From Oscillatoria sp. CS-180 (GTDB lineage: Bacteria; Cyanobacteriota; Cyanobacteriia; Phormidesmidales; Phormidesmidaceae), in NCBI RefSeq assembly GCF_028330965.1, contig NZ_JAQMUB010000081.1, forward strand, positions 186,001 to 250,000: a stretch of DNA of 64,000 nucleotides. The letters are read 5' to 3'. Positions 1 through 11,900 of this stretch are shown here, in pieces. The translations under genes were made by a program, and so were the position numbers. The number at the start of each line of letters is the position of its first letter. The stretch's first letter is position 1. The notes beneath the pieces were generated by a model that was not told the DNA's origin, made no database searches, and was given only the letters and a program-made list of their open reading frames with translations.

Positions 1-977
1 AGCAATCCTTCCGCTTCCATCGCCATACGGCGACGGCTCTCTTGATTTTGAGCCACAACAGCCTTCAGATCGTCCACGTTGAAAGCATGGACATTTTCTA
101 AGTCATTCACATCCGTGTTCACGTTGCGAGGCACTGAGATATCGAACAGCATGAGCTTTTGATGAGGCATCAAAGCCGCCTCTAGCCTGGCCTTATCTAA
201 GATAGGTTCAGTCGAAGACGTACAGGTGAACACAACATCTGACGCACAAACGGTCTCAATCATGATGTCGAGGGTCCCGGTTTGAATGCCTGCACCATTG
301 AACTGTGCGGCTAAATCATCCGCTCGGCTGATAGAACGATTGAGAATCGTGATTTGGCAAGAATCCTTAGACAGCAAGTGCTGCACTAAAAGGCGAGCCA
401 TTTTACCGGCTCCCAAAATACTGATGCGGCAGGCTTCTAAGTTAGGCTGCTTGAGCTTAGCTAATTCTGCCGCTGCCGAACTGATAGAGACTGCTCCGGT
501 TCCAATACTGGTTTCGGTCCGTACGCGCTTACCCACAGTAATGGCCTGCTTGAGTAAACGGTTCAAAATGCGGCCTACACCTTTATGCTGCTGCCCAAGT
601 TTGTGAGCATGTTTGACCTGAGACAAGATTTGACCTTCGCCTAAGACCAAACTGTCTAGCCCCGCTGCCACTCGAAATAAATGCATTACAGCGTCTTGAT
701 GCAGCAGGATAAACAAATGCTCTCGTAAGGCAGCGAGGGGCACTTTGCCGTAGTCTGACAGAAACTGAATGACCTCTCGTACACCCTGATCGGCCTTCTC
801 CGTCACGATATGGATCTCTAGGCGATTACAGGTGCTTAGGATGGAGACTTCATCGATGTGCGGATAACTGAGGAGTTGAGCGATCGCCTCTGCAGCTTGT
901 GGGGTAGGAATACTCAGTTTTTCCCGAACGTCAACGGGTGCAGTTTTGTGGCTCAGACCCACTACAGCAATGTTCAT
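1..977 (-). CDS. hemA: Glutamyl-tRNA reductase, partial (C-terminus beyond left edge)
   Basis: HemA reduces glutamyl-tRNA(Glu) to glutamate-1-semialdehyde with NADPH, the first committed step to heme, chlorophyll and bilins. I translated the minus strand by eye. It starts [20 protein letters not shown], has the nucleophile motif STCNRLE with Cys50 (the same position as in the E. coli enzyme), the [10 protein letters not shown] motif, and a Rossmann segment ILGAGKMA. The ATG at 977 is preceded by a good GGAGG ribosome site. About 325 codons are in the window; family members are about 420-430 aa, so the C-terminal dimerisation domain is missing only because of the window edge. It lies downstream of glpX on the same strand, an order I recall from other cyanobacteria. 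The 510-bp gap suggests its own promoter. Confidence 0.96.
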   Translation of the reverse strand, partial: MNIAVVGLSHKTAPVDVREKLSIPTPQAAEAIAQLLSYPHIDEVSILSTCNRLEIHIVTEKADQGVREVIQFLSDYGKVPLAALREHLFILLHQDAVMHLFRVAAGLDSLVLGEGQILSQVKHAHKLGQQHKGVGRILNRLLKQAITVGKRVRTETSIGTGAVSISSAAAELAKLKQPNLEACRISILGAGKMARLLVQHLLSKDSCQITILNRSISRADDLAAQFNGAGIQTGTLDIMIETVCASDVVFTCTSSTEPILDKARLEAALMPHQKLMLFDISVPRNVNTDVNDLENVHAFNVDDLKAVVAQNQESRRRMAMEAEGL

Positions 978-1487
978 GCATCCTCCTAACGAAATAATTT
1001 TGTTATCGACTTGATAAAAAGCAACTCACACAGACTTTCTATTGTGCCTGTTTTGCTCTCAAAGGGAGAGCATCCTTATCCAGTTTGGTTTCATGATCTG
1101 CCAATTCTCCTGAGCTGGAGAAAAGACTATAGATAGCGGGGGTATCAAACGCAGAGTCATAGAAAATCAGCACAGTCGGTACATCGAGAACTGGGTAAGC
1201 CTCGAAAAATTAAAGACCTGACAAAAAGATGTGAGGCAGTGAAGCTTGTTATTTCATTACCAGCATTTCTGAAAGTAAAGAACAACGCTAGTTGACTCAA
1301 GGAAACTCAACAAAAGTCTATTAAATTCAAGCTTTAAGACGCAATTGGCTCTCTATTTGCTTCCATAAAGAATCAGAGACACGACGAATCGCATCTCTGA
1401 TTCACAACATTAGGTTATGCCTTTCAAGCACCCACGATGGGCGCTTCATCTAGAAGAACAGTGGCTCACCTAGCACAATGTTCAAGC
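978..1487. other. Gene-free stretch between glpX and hemA
   Basis: These 510 bp contain no convincing ORF. A 9-bp inverted repeat at 1371-1402 is the only clear structure. A second weak hairpin at 1426-1446 (9 pairs with one G-U in the minus-strand RNA) sits just after the glpX stop. The part near 977 presumably holds the hemA promoter and leader, but I see no unmistakable -10/-35 pair. Confidence 0.5.
1371..1402 (-). terminator. Hairpin downstream of glpX, possible terminator
   Basis: AATCAGAGA (1371-1379) and TCTCTGATT (1394-1402) form a perfect 9-bp inverted repeat with a 14-nt loop, about 90 bp past the glpX stop. On the minus strand it is followed by CTTTATGG, with only a short T run, so it could be a weak terminator or an RNA-stabilising hairpin between glpX and hemA. 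Confidence 0.4.
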
Positions 1488-2528
1488 TTACTTGAGCTGA
1501 AGCGCTTTGGGCTTTTCGGGCATATGAATAGTGTCCACAAAACGAGCCGTTTTGGATTGGCTGGAAATAACCAAGCTCTGCGTACGAGCACCGCCGCTGA
1601 AGAAACGAACACCCTCCATCAGCGTTCCTGAGGTGATACCACAGGCTGCGAATAGCACAGTCTCACCGGAGGCTAGTTCCTCTGCTTCATAGACCTTATC
1701 AGGATCTTCAATGCCCATTTCCTTCAGGCGAGCAACGTTAGACTCTTTGCTTTCACCGATGAGTCCTGTTTTAACAACGGCAGGATCATAAATGAGCTGT
1801 CCTTGGAAATGTCCGCCTAAGCAGCGCATTGCAGCAGCTGAAATAACGCCTTCAGGAGCTGCACCAATTCCCATCAAAGCGTGAGTATTAGTTCCTACAA
1901 AGCCACAAGAGATAGCCGCAGAGACATCACCATCACTAATCAGGCGAACTCGTGCCCCTGCATCCCGAATTTCATTGATGAGGTCAGTGTGGCGATCGCG
2001 CTTCATCACCACGACAACTAGCTCATCAAGCGCCCGGTCTAGACACTCTCCAATGATCTTCAGGTTTTCTGTCGCAGACTTGCGAATATCAACCTTGCCC
2101 TTAGCTGCAGAAGGGGCGGCCAACTTTTTCATGTAAAAGTCAGGCGCATGGAACAAACCGCCTTTCTCAGAAATTGCCAATACGGCCATGGAGCCAGGCT
2201 GACCATAGGCACAGAGATTAGTTCCCTCGCAAGGGTCAACAGCGATGTCAATCTCAATCAGTTCGTCGGGATTACAGTATTCCTTAGCATCTTCACGAGT
2301 ACAAATGCCGACCTCTTCGCCGATATAGAGCATCGGGGCATCATCACGCTCACCTTCGCCAATCACAATGCGGCCTCGCATGTGAATATCGTTCATGCGT
2401 TCCCGCATGGCTTCTACAGCCACGAGATCGGCAGTATTCTTGTCGCCTTTACCCATCCAGCGGGCAGATGCGATCGCTGCCTTCTCAACAACTTCAATAA
2501 TTTCTAAACCTAGTGTGGTTTCCAACAA
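1488..2528 (-). CDS. glpX: Bifunctional fructose-1,6-/sedoheptulose-1,7-bisphosphatase (class II, GlpX type)
   Basis: This cytosolic enzyme removes the C1 phosphate from fructose-1,6- and sedoheptulose-1,7-bisphosphate in the Calvin cycle, replacing separate enzymes in cyanobacteria. The 346-aa product has the expected length and GlpX motifs: [15 protein letters not shown], the metal-binding [23 protein letters not shown] and a late [13 protein letters not shown]. The first in-frame starts are adjacent TTG codons at 2528 and 2525; a GGAGG site at 2538-2542 is well placed for them, so I infer a TTG start. It follows cdsA by 103 bp on the same strand and precedes hemA. No oddities; the function is secure from family similarity. 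Confidence 0.96.
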   Translation of the reverse strand: MLETTLGLEIIEVVEKAAIASARWMGKGDKNTADLVAVEAMRERMNDIHMRGRIVIGEGERDDAPMLYIGEEVGICTREDAKEYCNPDELIEIDIAVDPCEGTNLCAYGQPGSMAVLAISEKGGLFHAPDFYMKKLAAPSAAKGKVDIRKSATENLKIIGECLDRALDELVVVVMKRDRHTDLINEIRDAGARVRLISDGDVSAAISCGFVGTNTHALMGIGAAPEGVISAAAMRCLGGHFQGQLIYDPAVVKTGLIGESKESNVARLKEMGIEDPDKVYEAEELASGETVLFAACGITSGTLMEGVRFFSGGARTQSLVISSQSKTARFVDTIHMPEKPKALQLK

Positions 2529-2631
2529 GGCCCTTATCCTCCAAAACTGCCGACTTTACGTGGGTCTGACCAGAGCTATCTCAGTCATTCAGTCTATCAG
2601 AGGAGGGGATCAGGGGATAGTGGCCCTCTTT

Positions 2632-3492
2632 TTACTGGGGCAGCATCGGCAGCAGCAGCGTCACAAAATAGTAGACAATTGGCGCCGTAAAGACATAGCT
2701 ATCGGTGCGATCAAGAATGCCGCCATGACCGGGGATTAACTGTCCCGAATCTTTCACGCCAGCGTCGCGCTTCATCAAAGATTCTGTGAGGTCACCCAGC
2801 AAACTGCTAATTCCAATCAGAGCACCCAGCGCTCCACCCGAGAGCCATATAGACCAGTCCAGCCAAGCAGCACCTGCCATGCCGATCAGAATGCTGGCAG
2901 CCATGCCAAAGACAGCCCCTTCGACCGTTTTTTTAGGACTAATGTTTGAGAGGGGTGTTTTGCCAAAGGTGCGACCCATGACATAAGCACCAATATCAGC
3001 AGCGGCAATACACGAGAAGGCCAACAATGTAGCCGTCAACCCCATTGGTAGGGCTTGAACCTGTATTGGCCAAGTTGGCCAGAATCCCTCTAACGGAAGC
3101 GTTGCTACAGCATCCAAGTCCCGCAGGCGAATCCAATAGCTAGGAAGATAGCAGCCATAAAAAAGGCCCAAAATAGAAGCAGCAACATCCGCGATCGTGG
3201 CAAATTTAGGTTGAAACAGCAGATAGAAACAAATAAACGTGCCGCCTAACGGTAAAACTGCGTTCACCAAGGTGGGAGAGCTATGGGCACACACTAATAG
3301 AAGTTGACTGACGAATAGAGTTGTTTTTGCTGCTGGTAAAATGCCTTTCGCTTGAACCAGCTGAAAAATCTCACGCTGTCCCAAAAAAACAATCACGCCG
3401 AAGGCTAGGGTGAAGTACCATCCCCCTAAGACAACAATCAGGAAGGCAAATAGAAGCGCAACTAAGGCACTAACGGTTCGGGTCAGGGGCAT
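2632..3492 (-). CDS. cdsA: Phosphatidate cytidylyltransferase
   Basis: CdsA is an inner-membrane enzyme that makes CDP-diacylglycerol from phosphatidate and CTP, the branch point for phosphatidylglycerol. The protein is very hydrophobic, with about eight membrane segments, and carries the family signature near its C-terminus: SLMKRDAGVKDSG followed by PGHGGILDRTDS, including the KD and DR..D residues that bind metal and nucleotide. The longest frame begins at a TTG at 3525, but the ATG at 3492 gives the usual N-terminus (MPLTRTVSALVAL) and is preferred; that makes 286 aa. It is first in a minus-strand run with glpX and hemA and diverges from the DAHP synthase. Confidence 0.94.
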   Translation of the reverse strand: MPLTRTVSALVALLFAFLIVVLGGWYFTLAFGVIVFLGQREIFQLVQAKGILPAAKTTLFVSQLLLVCAHSSPTLVNAVLPLGGTFICFYLLFQPKFATIADVAASILGLFYGCYLPSYWIRLRDLDAVATLPLEGFWPTWPIQVQALPMGLTATLLAFSCIAAADIGAYVMGRTFGKTPLSNISPKKTVEGAVFGMAASILIGMAGAAWLDWSIWLSGGALGALIGISSLLGDLTESLMKRDAGVKDSGQLIPGHGGILDRTDSYVFTAPIVYYFVTLLLPMLPQ

Positions 3493-3970
3493 TTCAGACG
3501 GCAATAGGACACCAGCTGCTAACAAAAATCAACCTGCTCACTCTAAGCCTAGGGAGAACGAGGAAACAGGCCAATACAGTTTTCCAATGTCTTTAAGCTA
3601 ACAATAGTAAGACGATTAGTGAAACTGCACCACAGATATATTGAAGCTACCTTATGAAAGCAACTTAGAGCGCATCATACCTTTATTGCAGGACTTAAGA
3701 AAAAGTCTTTGCCTACGCTTGCCTATGAATCCAAGTAGCATTAGAGCCGCTGTGGTGCCATCACTTTGACATAGTGGCGACAGCCCTGCCTGATCGCCTA
3801 GCCTGCCTAATCGCCTAGTCAGACTAATCATATTTGTCATCGTTTCTGATAATTCGCGAGTTTAGATAAGTTGAATACAATTGATAAGGATAAAGTTCCT
3901 CACAACTCGCTTGGAAAGAATCGCCAGGGTGGGGGATACTGAAAACTCTGATCTGCCAATAACCAAGTTC
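3493..3970. other. Divergent promoter region between cdsA and DAHP synthase
   Basis: About 480 bp with no supportable gene; a 62-codon minus-strand frame at 3652-3840 looks non-coding. It should hold the promoters of both flanking genes. The one repeat visible is a 2 x 17-bp tandem at 3787-3820. Confidence 0.5.
3787..3820. repeat. 2 x 17-bp tandem repeat
   Basis: Two adjacent units, TGCCTGATCGCCTAGCC and TGCCTAATCGCCTAGTC, match at 15 of 17 positions. They lie about 150 bp upstream of the DAHP synthase start. They could be operator half-sites or a simple duplication; nothing in the sequence decides. Confidence 0.7.
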
Positions 3971-5038
3971 ATGCACAAGACTCAGGATCTGCACGTTGTT
4001 GAGACACGCCCACTCGCGAGTCCGGCTTTGATACACCATGAACTGCCGATTACGGAAACGGCAGCCACCTTGGTTACTCAAACTCGCGATCGCATCCGCA
4101 ATATTCTTTACAACGAAGATCGTCGTCTGCTGGTCATCGTCGGCCCCTGTTCTGTCCACGATGTTGATGCGGCTTTGGAATACGGCCAACAGCTCGCTTC
4201 CCTGCGGCAGGAACTATCCGAATCCTTAGAAATCGTTATGCGGGTTTACTTCGAAAAGCCTCGCACCAATATTGGTTGGAAAGGACTCATCAACGATCCC
4301 CATTTGGATAACAGCTACGACATCAATACAGGCTTGCGGTTAGCCCGTAAACTTCTATTAGATTTAGCCCATTTGGGGTTACCCTCAGCCACCGAGCTGT
4401 TAGATCCCATTACGCCTCAATATATTGCTGACGTTATTTCCTGGACGGCGATCGGGGCCCGCACCACGGAAAGCCAAACCCACCGAGAGATGGCCTCTGG
4501 GCTGTCAATGCCGATTGGATTCAAAAACAATACGGACGGTAGTTTGCTGGCAGCGATGAACGCGATGCTCGCCGCTAGCCGACCCCATCACTTTTTAGGC
4601 ATCAACCATCATGGATTAGCCAGTATCGTCACCACCACAGGTAATCCTGATGGGCATCTTGTTTTACGGGGCGGCAAGCATGGTCCCAACTATGACAGTG
4701 TTTACGTGCAGCAGGCCGCTCAAGAGCTAACCGATTTGGGCCTTAATCCTCGCATGATGGTGGATTGTAGCCACGCGAACTCTCAAAAAGACCACAACCA
4801 GCAGGTTGTCGTGTTGGAAAATGTTGCTCAGCAAGTTAAGTCAGGGATGCGCCACCTTTTGGGCGTAATGGTCGAAAGCCACCTGGTTGCCGGCAAGCAA
4901 TCCATTCCTGAGGACTTGAGCCAGCTCAGATATGGGCAAAGCATCACCGATGCCTGTGTGGATTTTGAGACGACTGCCGACATGCTACGAAAACTGGCAA
5001 CTGCGATCGCACCTTCCCTCTCAGCCTCGACCAAATAA
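3971..5038 (+). CDS. 3-deoxy-7-phosphoheptulonate (DAHP) synthase, type I (AroF/G/H-like)
   Basis: The enzyme condenses phosphoenolpyruvate and erythrose-4-phosphate into DAHP, opening the shikimate pathway to aromatic amino acids. The product matches the AroF/AroG/AroH family along its length: LLVIVGPCSVHD (metal Cys), RVYFEKPRTNIGWKGLINDP, SATELLDPITPQY, GARTTESQTHRE, IGFKNNTDG, LRGGKHGPNYD and DCSHANSQKDH. The open frame extends to 3881, but the ATG at 3971 gives a 355-aa protein of normal family length with a typical start, so I use it. Which aromatic amino acid inhibits it cannot be read from the sequence, so no isozyme symbol is given. It is monocistronic and convergent with the giant gene. 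Confidence 0.95.
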   Translation: MHKTQDLHVVETRPLASPALIHHELPITETAATLVTQTRDRIRNILYNEDRRLLVIVGPCSVHDVDAALEYGQQLASLRQELSESLEIVMRVYFEKPRTNIGWKGLINDPHLDNSYDINTGLRLARKLLLDLAHLGLPSATELLDPITPQYIADVISWTAIGARTTESQTHREMASGLSMPIGFKNNTDGSLLAAMNAMLAASRPHHFLGINHHGLASIVTTTGNPDGHLVLRGGKHGPNYDSVYVQQAAQELTDLGLNPRMMVDCSHANSQKDHNQQVVVLENVAQQVKSGMRHLLGVMVESHLVAGKQSIPEDLSQLRYGQSITDACVDFETTADMLRKLATAIAPSLSASTK

Positions 5039-5136
5039 CGAACGCTAGCAAAAGTCAGGCATGGACGATCACTCGTAATAGGTCTTGCGTTCGAGCGATC
5101 GCCTGTTCGGCTATGGATTTCAAATAAACGACACAA

Positions 5137-5179
5137 AGGAGCCTGTAGGGTCATACCACTGATAACCCTACAGGCTCCT
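5137..5179 (-). terminator. Strong 15-bp perfect hairpin between convergent genes
   Basis: AGGAGCCTGTAGGGT (5137-5151) pairs perfectly with ACCCTACAGGCTCCT (5165-5179) around a 13-nt loop. It lies 12 bp past the stop of the 2268-aa giant gene and about 100 bp past the DAHP synthase stop. On the minus strand it is followed by TTTGTGTCGTTTATTTG, so it best fits a terminator for the giant gene and may act in both directions. Confidence 0.75.
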
Positions 5180-5190
5180 GACGATCTTCG

Positions 5191-5930
5191 CTATGCAAAT
5201 ACGGTGCGGCCTTCAAATCGACCGATTTCAACGTAGTGGTCAAACCCGCTTGTGAAACTGCCGTTTGCTATTGCCGCTCCAACGTCAGGATTGAGACCAA
5301 GATAGCTAGCTTCGTTATATAGAATGCTAGGCTGTCGCCCTTCAATCTGACCAAAGCTAACAAAGTGTTCGAAGCCATCGGTGAACAATCCGTTTTGCAC
5401 GTCGGCTGCCACGGTCGGATTGTTGCTGAGGTAAAACTCCTCGTTATAGAGATACAACGCTGGTGAGCGATTCTCGTTGGCCCCTTGCAGAATATAGTGC
5501 TGGAACCCGCTATTAAACACGCCATCACGAACCGCATTCTGAATATCGACGTTTTCGTCTAGATACTCTGTTTGGGTGAACTGGCTACTGGGACTTCGTA
5601 ACTCAAATGCGCCTGTTAGCAAGAAATGCTCTAGGCCGCTTTGCACCATGTTGTTTGCGATCGCAATAACAATGTCTTCGTTAGTCCCTAAGTAAAAGTC
5701 CTCATTGTACAGAACGCTGGGATTGCGTCCCTCAGCAATACCCGCCGTGAGGAAATGCTCAAATCCGGATGAAAACGTGCCTGCCCCGACAGCCTGTCCA
5801 ATATCTGGATTCTGCGTGAGATAGAACTGCTCGTCAAAGAACTGGGCAATGGGTAAGTCGTTAATACTATCCACCGGGATAACAGCGTCGGGATTTTGCA
5901 GCCGTAGGAATTGCTCATAGTCCAGAACGC
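5191..5930 (-). repeat. C-terminal block of five ~48-aa FYLxxNPD repeats (protein level)
   Basis: Five imperfect units, each with (F)YLxxNPDV, a short acidic/Ala stretch, then GF(E/D)HF or HY and (E)GR(x)PS. They follow a lead-in containing YEQFLRLQNPD and AQFFDEQFYL. The same architecture, in the same order and with the same end, is present at 12924-13665 in the neighbouring giant gene. Confidence 0.85.
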
Positions 5931-8900
5931 CGCCCGCGATCGCGCCAATATTGACAGGAACAAACTGATCGACCGTAACCGCTAACGGTTCCGTTGAAGT
6001 TGAGCCGTCACTGACCACAATGTTGTAGGCAGGAGATGTTTCACTACCATCCTGGACAAAACTCACAGTGCCGTTGAGTAAATCTTGCTGGGAGAAGCTT
6101 TCAGTTGCTGCACCATTCAGCAAGAATTCTCCGCCGACTACATCTGAGACGGTGAACGTTAAAGCCTCCGGTGGCGTGTCAGCATCAGAAGCTGAAAGAT
6201 TAATGCCGGACAGAACGAGGGTTTGCCCCCGGCTAATGGATAGACGGTTTAAATCAAGCGTTGGCGTATTGTCGATGCCCGCAATCTCGATGTTGACCGT
6301 CGCGGTGGACGTTGCGCCAGAGCTATCAGTAATGGTGTAGGTGAACGAATCTGCCGCAGATTGACCGGAGACTAGAGCCACAAACTGACCGTTCGGGTCG
6401 TAGTTAATGTTGCCGCCAGACGCGAAAGAGATGACGGCTCCCGATGGTAGGGCGATCGGGACGCCTTCCGTGGCAGCTTGTCCATTCAACTGAATCACTG
6501 CCAGGGTTTCCGAATCACCGGGATCTTCATCGATGTCATTGGCCAACACACTAGCCATTGTGAAGGCAGTTTGCTCGTTGGTGATAAAGCCTTCACCTCC
6601 GTCGTCTACAGCGACAGGCGGATCATTAGTGTTGATCAGCTCTCCAATAACGGCTGCAACTGGATCCGTTTGAATCTCGCCATCGCTAACGCTGATATTG
6701 AAGCTGGGAGGAACTTGGTCACCATCGTCAACAAACTCAACAACACCTGCAGCCAGTTGCCCCTGCGTGAAGGTGGTTGTGGGAATTAGGGCATCGCCCT
6801 CTCGGATAGCAAAGCCCCCTCCCTGCAATTCTGTGATGACAAACGTCAGCACGTCTGGAGGCGTATCGGCATCCGCTGCCGAGAAGTTTTCTAAGGTTAC
6901 CGGAGTGCCGACGCCCTCAGTGACCGTCAGCTGATTGTTCACCAACGTCGGCCCGTCATTCACTGGGGTGAAGATGACGTTGGCGGGTACAACAACGGGT
7001 TCGCCTCCGTTATCAAAGACCGTGATATCAAAGGTAGGCGGCGTCTCAGAACCATCATGGGCAAAGATAATATTGCCTGCATTCAGTTCCGCTTGAGTGA
7101 ATTGGTTGATGGGCTGAGCGAAGAAATCAACAAACGTTCCCCCAACCACGTTGCTGACTTCAAAGGTAATCGCTTCGGGAGCAGCCACCTCAGCATCCGT
7201 TGCTTGCAGGTTAATCACCCCTGTTGTCGGATCATTCAGCGTAAGTCGTTGACCTTCGGTAATCTCGAAGGTATTAGCGGTCAACTCAGGTGGGTCATTC
7301 AGGGGAATGAACTCAATGGTCGCTGGAACAGGCTCAGCCATACCCCCTTCCACATCGCGAACGATGACCGAATAACTCGGTGCAAGTTCATCACCATCGT
7401 CTGTGAATGACAGTTCGCCAAAGGAGACAGCAGCAGTGGTGAAGGTCTTGCCTTCAATCAGCTCAGTGCCTCTCAGGAAGAATGTACCGCCCTGAACATC
7501 GGTAATCTCAAAGGTGACCTGACTGAGATTGCTGTCAGGGTCGGCTGCCAGGAGATTTGACTTCGTGAATACAGCGGTGCCCCCTTCTTCGATGGTGAGC
7601 GTATTGGCTTCTAGAGCCGGATTGTCGTTGAGGTTGACAAACCCACCTTCTGGAATCTCAACAGTAGAGGAAACGCTGTTGGGTTCTTCGCCAGGCACCA
7701 AAGGCGTATCGGTCACCGTAAGCGTGTAGCTGGGAGCCGCTTCGTCGCCATTGTGAACAAACTGGATGGCTCCGCCATTGACATCTGCCTGAGAAAAGAT
7801 ACTGCCAACGTCAAGGGGTCCTACTGCCTTCCCTTGGCCTGGATCAAAAGCTTGAAAGCTGCCGTTGAGGACGGCTTCAATGGTGTATATCAGTCCTTCA
7901 GGGGGAGTTTCTTCGTCACCTGCTAGGAGGAATTCAGGTGTCAGGGTGACGGTTTCTCCTTCACTAATTCGCAAAGTGTTCGTGACAATAGGCATATCAT
8001 TAAAGGCTATAAAGCCTACTTGAAGGTCTACTTCGACAGGAATCGGCTCTCCCTCATCAGAGTTGAGCGTGTCTACTACGGTCACAGTCAAATCAGGCGC
8101 AAAATTAGAGCCGCCGTGCACAAATGCCACCTGCCCAGCGTTAACCTGGGCCTGGCTAAAGGCAACAGCCGGATCGGTCAATAGTTGACCGTTGATTTCA
8201 AAGCCATCCGGCTGATTGGGATCGGCATTGGCGATCGCCACCGTATAGACCAATTCCTCTGGCGGCGTCTCCTCATCCGTTGTGCTAAGCAGGGCTTCTG
8301 TCAGCACAACGCGCCCCCCCTCCTCGACGTCAAAGGCACTGGCCCCCACAAGGGGAGCATCATTCACAGACGTAAAGATGACCCCCGGCTCCGTTTGGTC
8401 AGTGATGATGAGGGTGTTGACATCGTCATTGACCGTCAAGCTGAAGGTCGGAGCGGCGTTCCCACCGTCGTGCTCAAAGGCAATGACGTTCCCGGCATTA
8501 ATTTCCGCTTGGGTAAAGCTAGTTGCGTCGCTGGCATCGGCTACGCGCACAAAGCGACCGCCAGTGACCGCATCAACGGTGTAGGTAACCGCTTCGGGAG
8601 GAAGCTCTTCATCAACAACAGACAATACTTCCGGTGTTAGCGCGATCGTGTCGCCCTCCCTCAGGGTCAGGGAGAAGGCTGCTAGCTGAGGCTCGTCATT
8701 GAGGGCTGTGAAATTGACGACACCATCACCGATGACTGATAGCGGTGATTCAGGGTCGAGATCCCTGAGCTCAACCGTGTAGGTGGGCGGTTCATCGATC
8801 GCCGGATCATTGACAAAGCGGATTTGGCCTTGAGCAATCTCCGCCTGGTTGAAGCTAATCGGTGGGGCGAAGTCAGGTGCCGCCAGCACTTCAACCTGCT

Positions 8901-11900
8901 CTTCACCATTCACTATGGTGACTCGCTCAAACCGCCCGTTCGTCACCTGAGTCACGGTAAAGAGTAGGGCGTTGTCATCGCTTTCAACATCCGCAGCACT
9001 GAGGTTCTCAAGGGTGAGGACAACCATGTCTCCTTCGGACAAGGTGATTTGGTTGTTGCCCAAGATCGGAGGATCGTTGACCAGGATGAACCCCCCATCC
9101 GGGATCTCGACGGTGCGAGATACGCTTTCGATCGTCGCCGGATCGCCGTCTAGTCCCGTATCAGACACGGTGAGGTTGTAGCTGGGAGCCAGTTCACTGC
9201 CGTTATGCATGAACTGGACAAGACCGTTATTGACATCAGCCTGCGTAAAGGTGCTGCCGATCGCCAAATCAACGGGAGCCTCTCCTCCCAAGAGCTGAAA
9301 CATGCCATTGCTGAACCCATCAATGGTGTAGGTCAACCCTTCCGGCGGTGTTTCTTCATCGGTGGTCACCAGATTGGGAGCCTCTGGGTTGCTGTTGAGA
9401 ACAACGGTCGCATTTTCAGCGATCGTCAGCGTGTTTACCGAGAAGAGGGGAGCATCATTTCGCGGCGTGTATAGGATCTCGGCGTCGCGGCTGTCTACCA
9501 GGGGTGGCGTAGTGAGGTCACTGACAGTGACTGTGTAACTGGGCGCAGCATTGGTCGCCGGATCGTTAACAAAACGAATCTGCCCCTGTAGGATTTGATC
9601 CTGAGAAAAGCTAATCGGAGTAGGCAGATCGGGTGACGCCAGCACTTCAATCTGCTCAACCCCGCCAACGAGGGTGACTCGCTCAAACCTGCCGTTGACA
9701 ATGTTGGTAACGGTGAATTGCAGATCAGCGTCGTTGTCTTCTGGATCAGTCGCACTGAGATTGTCACTATCGAGAACAATGATGTCCCCTTCACTGAGCG
9801 TCAGAGTATTGTTCACCAGCACAGGCGGATCGTTTGTAGTAACAAATCCGCCATCTGGAATTTGCAGATCGCGAGCAACGCCGAGGACTGTTCCAGGGTC
9901 TCCGTTAATTCCCGTATCGGTAACCGTCAAACGGTAAGCAGGCGGGATTTCGCTGCCGTTATGGGTGAACTGAATCAGGCCGTTATCCACATCGGCTTGG
10001 GTAAAGGTGCTACCGATCGCCAGATTTGCTGGTGCGTCCCCGCCTAAGCTCTGGAAAGTACCGTCACTGAAGCTATCAATGGTGTAGGTCAGTTCCGTCG
10101 CAGGGGATTCTTCATCGGTCGTCACCAAATTGGGCTCAATGCTGTTGAGGACGACGGTGCCGCCTTCCGTAATCGAAAGGGTATTGACCGCGAAGATAGG
10201 TTCATCATTGGTCGCCTGAAACGTGACCACAAAATCAAGCGGAACAGGAGGATTGGGTGCATCCGTATCAGACAGAGCCGTGTCGGTGACGGACAGGGTC
10301 AGATTTGGAGCAACATTGGAACCGCCGTGTACGAACTGTACTAAGCCCGCATTGACGTCTGCTTGGGTGAACGTAACCGTTGGTTCTAGCGTCTCAACGC
10401 CGTTGATGATGAAGCGATCAGGCTTAGCCGGGTCTGCATTAGCAATCTGAACGGTGTATATCAACTCAGCCGGAGAGCTTTCTTCATCCAGCACTTGCAA
10501 GTTCTCAGCACTGGTGAGGGTGACCGTCTGACCTTCAGTAAGCGTAAGCTGCGATCGCTGCACCACAGGCAGATCATTGAAGGCTTGAAACTGAATTCCA
10601 TCGCCGCTGCTAATCTCAATCACATTGCCGCCACCATCGGCTACAGCTAGTGTGAAGGCAGGCGCAACCGGACTACCGTCATGCTCAAAGGCAATGACGT
10701 TCCCAGCATTAATTTCAGCTTGAGTGAAGGCCGTGACGGTGGTGCCATCGGCAATGCGGACGAAGCGACCGGCAACCACCTCATTGACCTGATAGGCCAG
10801 GGCATCAGGCGGCGTTTCCTCATCAATGACCTGCAAGTTCTCACCTGTCAGCGGAACCGTTTGGTTTTCCGCGATGATGAGGGAAACGATCTGTGGTAGC
10901 GGCAAATCGTTGACAGCGGTGAAAAGAATTTCAGCTTCATCTGTTGCCACCTGAACCGGATCGGGAATCCCAGAATCGCTGACCTGCAAGGTGTATGTGG
11001 GTGGAGTATCGGTAGCCGGATCGTTAACGAACTGAACCAGCCCCTGTAAGATGCTGTTTTGTGAAAAGGGAACCGGCTCTGTATCCGGCGACGCGAGCAC
11101 GGATACAACGTTTCCTGCAGGGTCAAGCAGCTCAAAGCGTCCGCCTGTGACTGAGGTAATTACAAGGGCGAGCGCGGCATCGTCATCTTCGACATCAGTG
11201 GCTGCAATATTCTGACTATTCAGCCTCACCGTAGCGCCTTCTGTCAGGGCAATACCGTTGGCAGTAATAACCGGGACGTCGTTGATTTGGGCAAAATTTT
11301 GTAGTGCAACTTCGCGGCTGGTGCCTTTGGGTGTCGGATCATCAGCGATGCCAGTATCAATCACGCGCAGACTGTAATTAGGAGCCGTCTCACTGCCATC
11401 ATGCTTGAAGGCAATTAGCCCCGCATTGACATCGGCTTGAGTAAAGCGGTCGGCCACTCCCAGTTCAGTCGCCGTTTCACCAACACCAATTTGAAAATTC
11501 CCGTTAGATACCGATAGGATTTCATAGGTCAACTGCTCGGGCGGTGATTCTTCGTCAGTCGTCACTAAGTTGGGCGCCTCTGCGATCGCGTTCAGCGTAA
11601 CGGTTTCACCCTCTGAAATTGACAGCGCATTGATCGAAAAAATGGGGCTATCGTTGCGGGCCACGAATACAATCTCTGGGGCACTCGCCTCAGAAACTTC
11701 TCCTGCCGCACTTGCCACAACGGTGTATTGCGGTGCAACATTCGAGCGATCATGACTAAAATCAACCCTACCCTGCAAAATTTCTTCCAGGCTGAAATTA
11801 GTCGTAGGCGCTCCATCCAGCAGGAAGCTTCCTGCTAGCAGCGACTCGCCGCCAGCACCCACGGCTGGAATGATCTCAAAGCGAATATCGTTTGTAGAAA

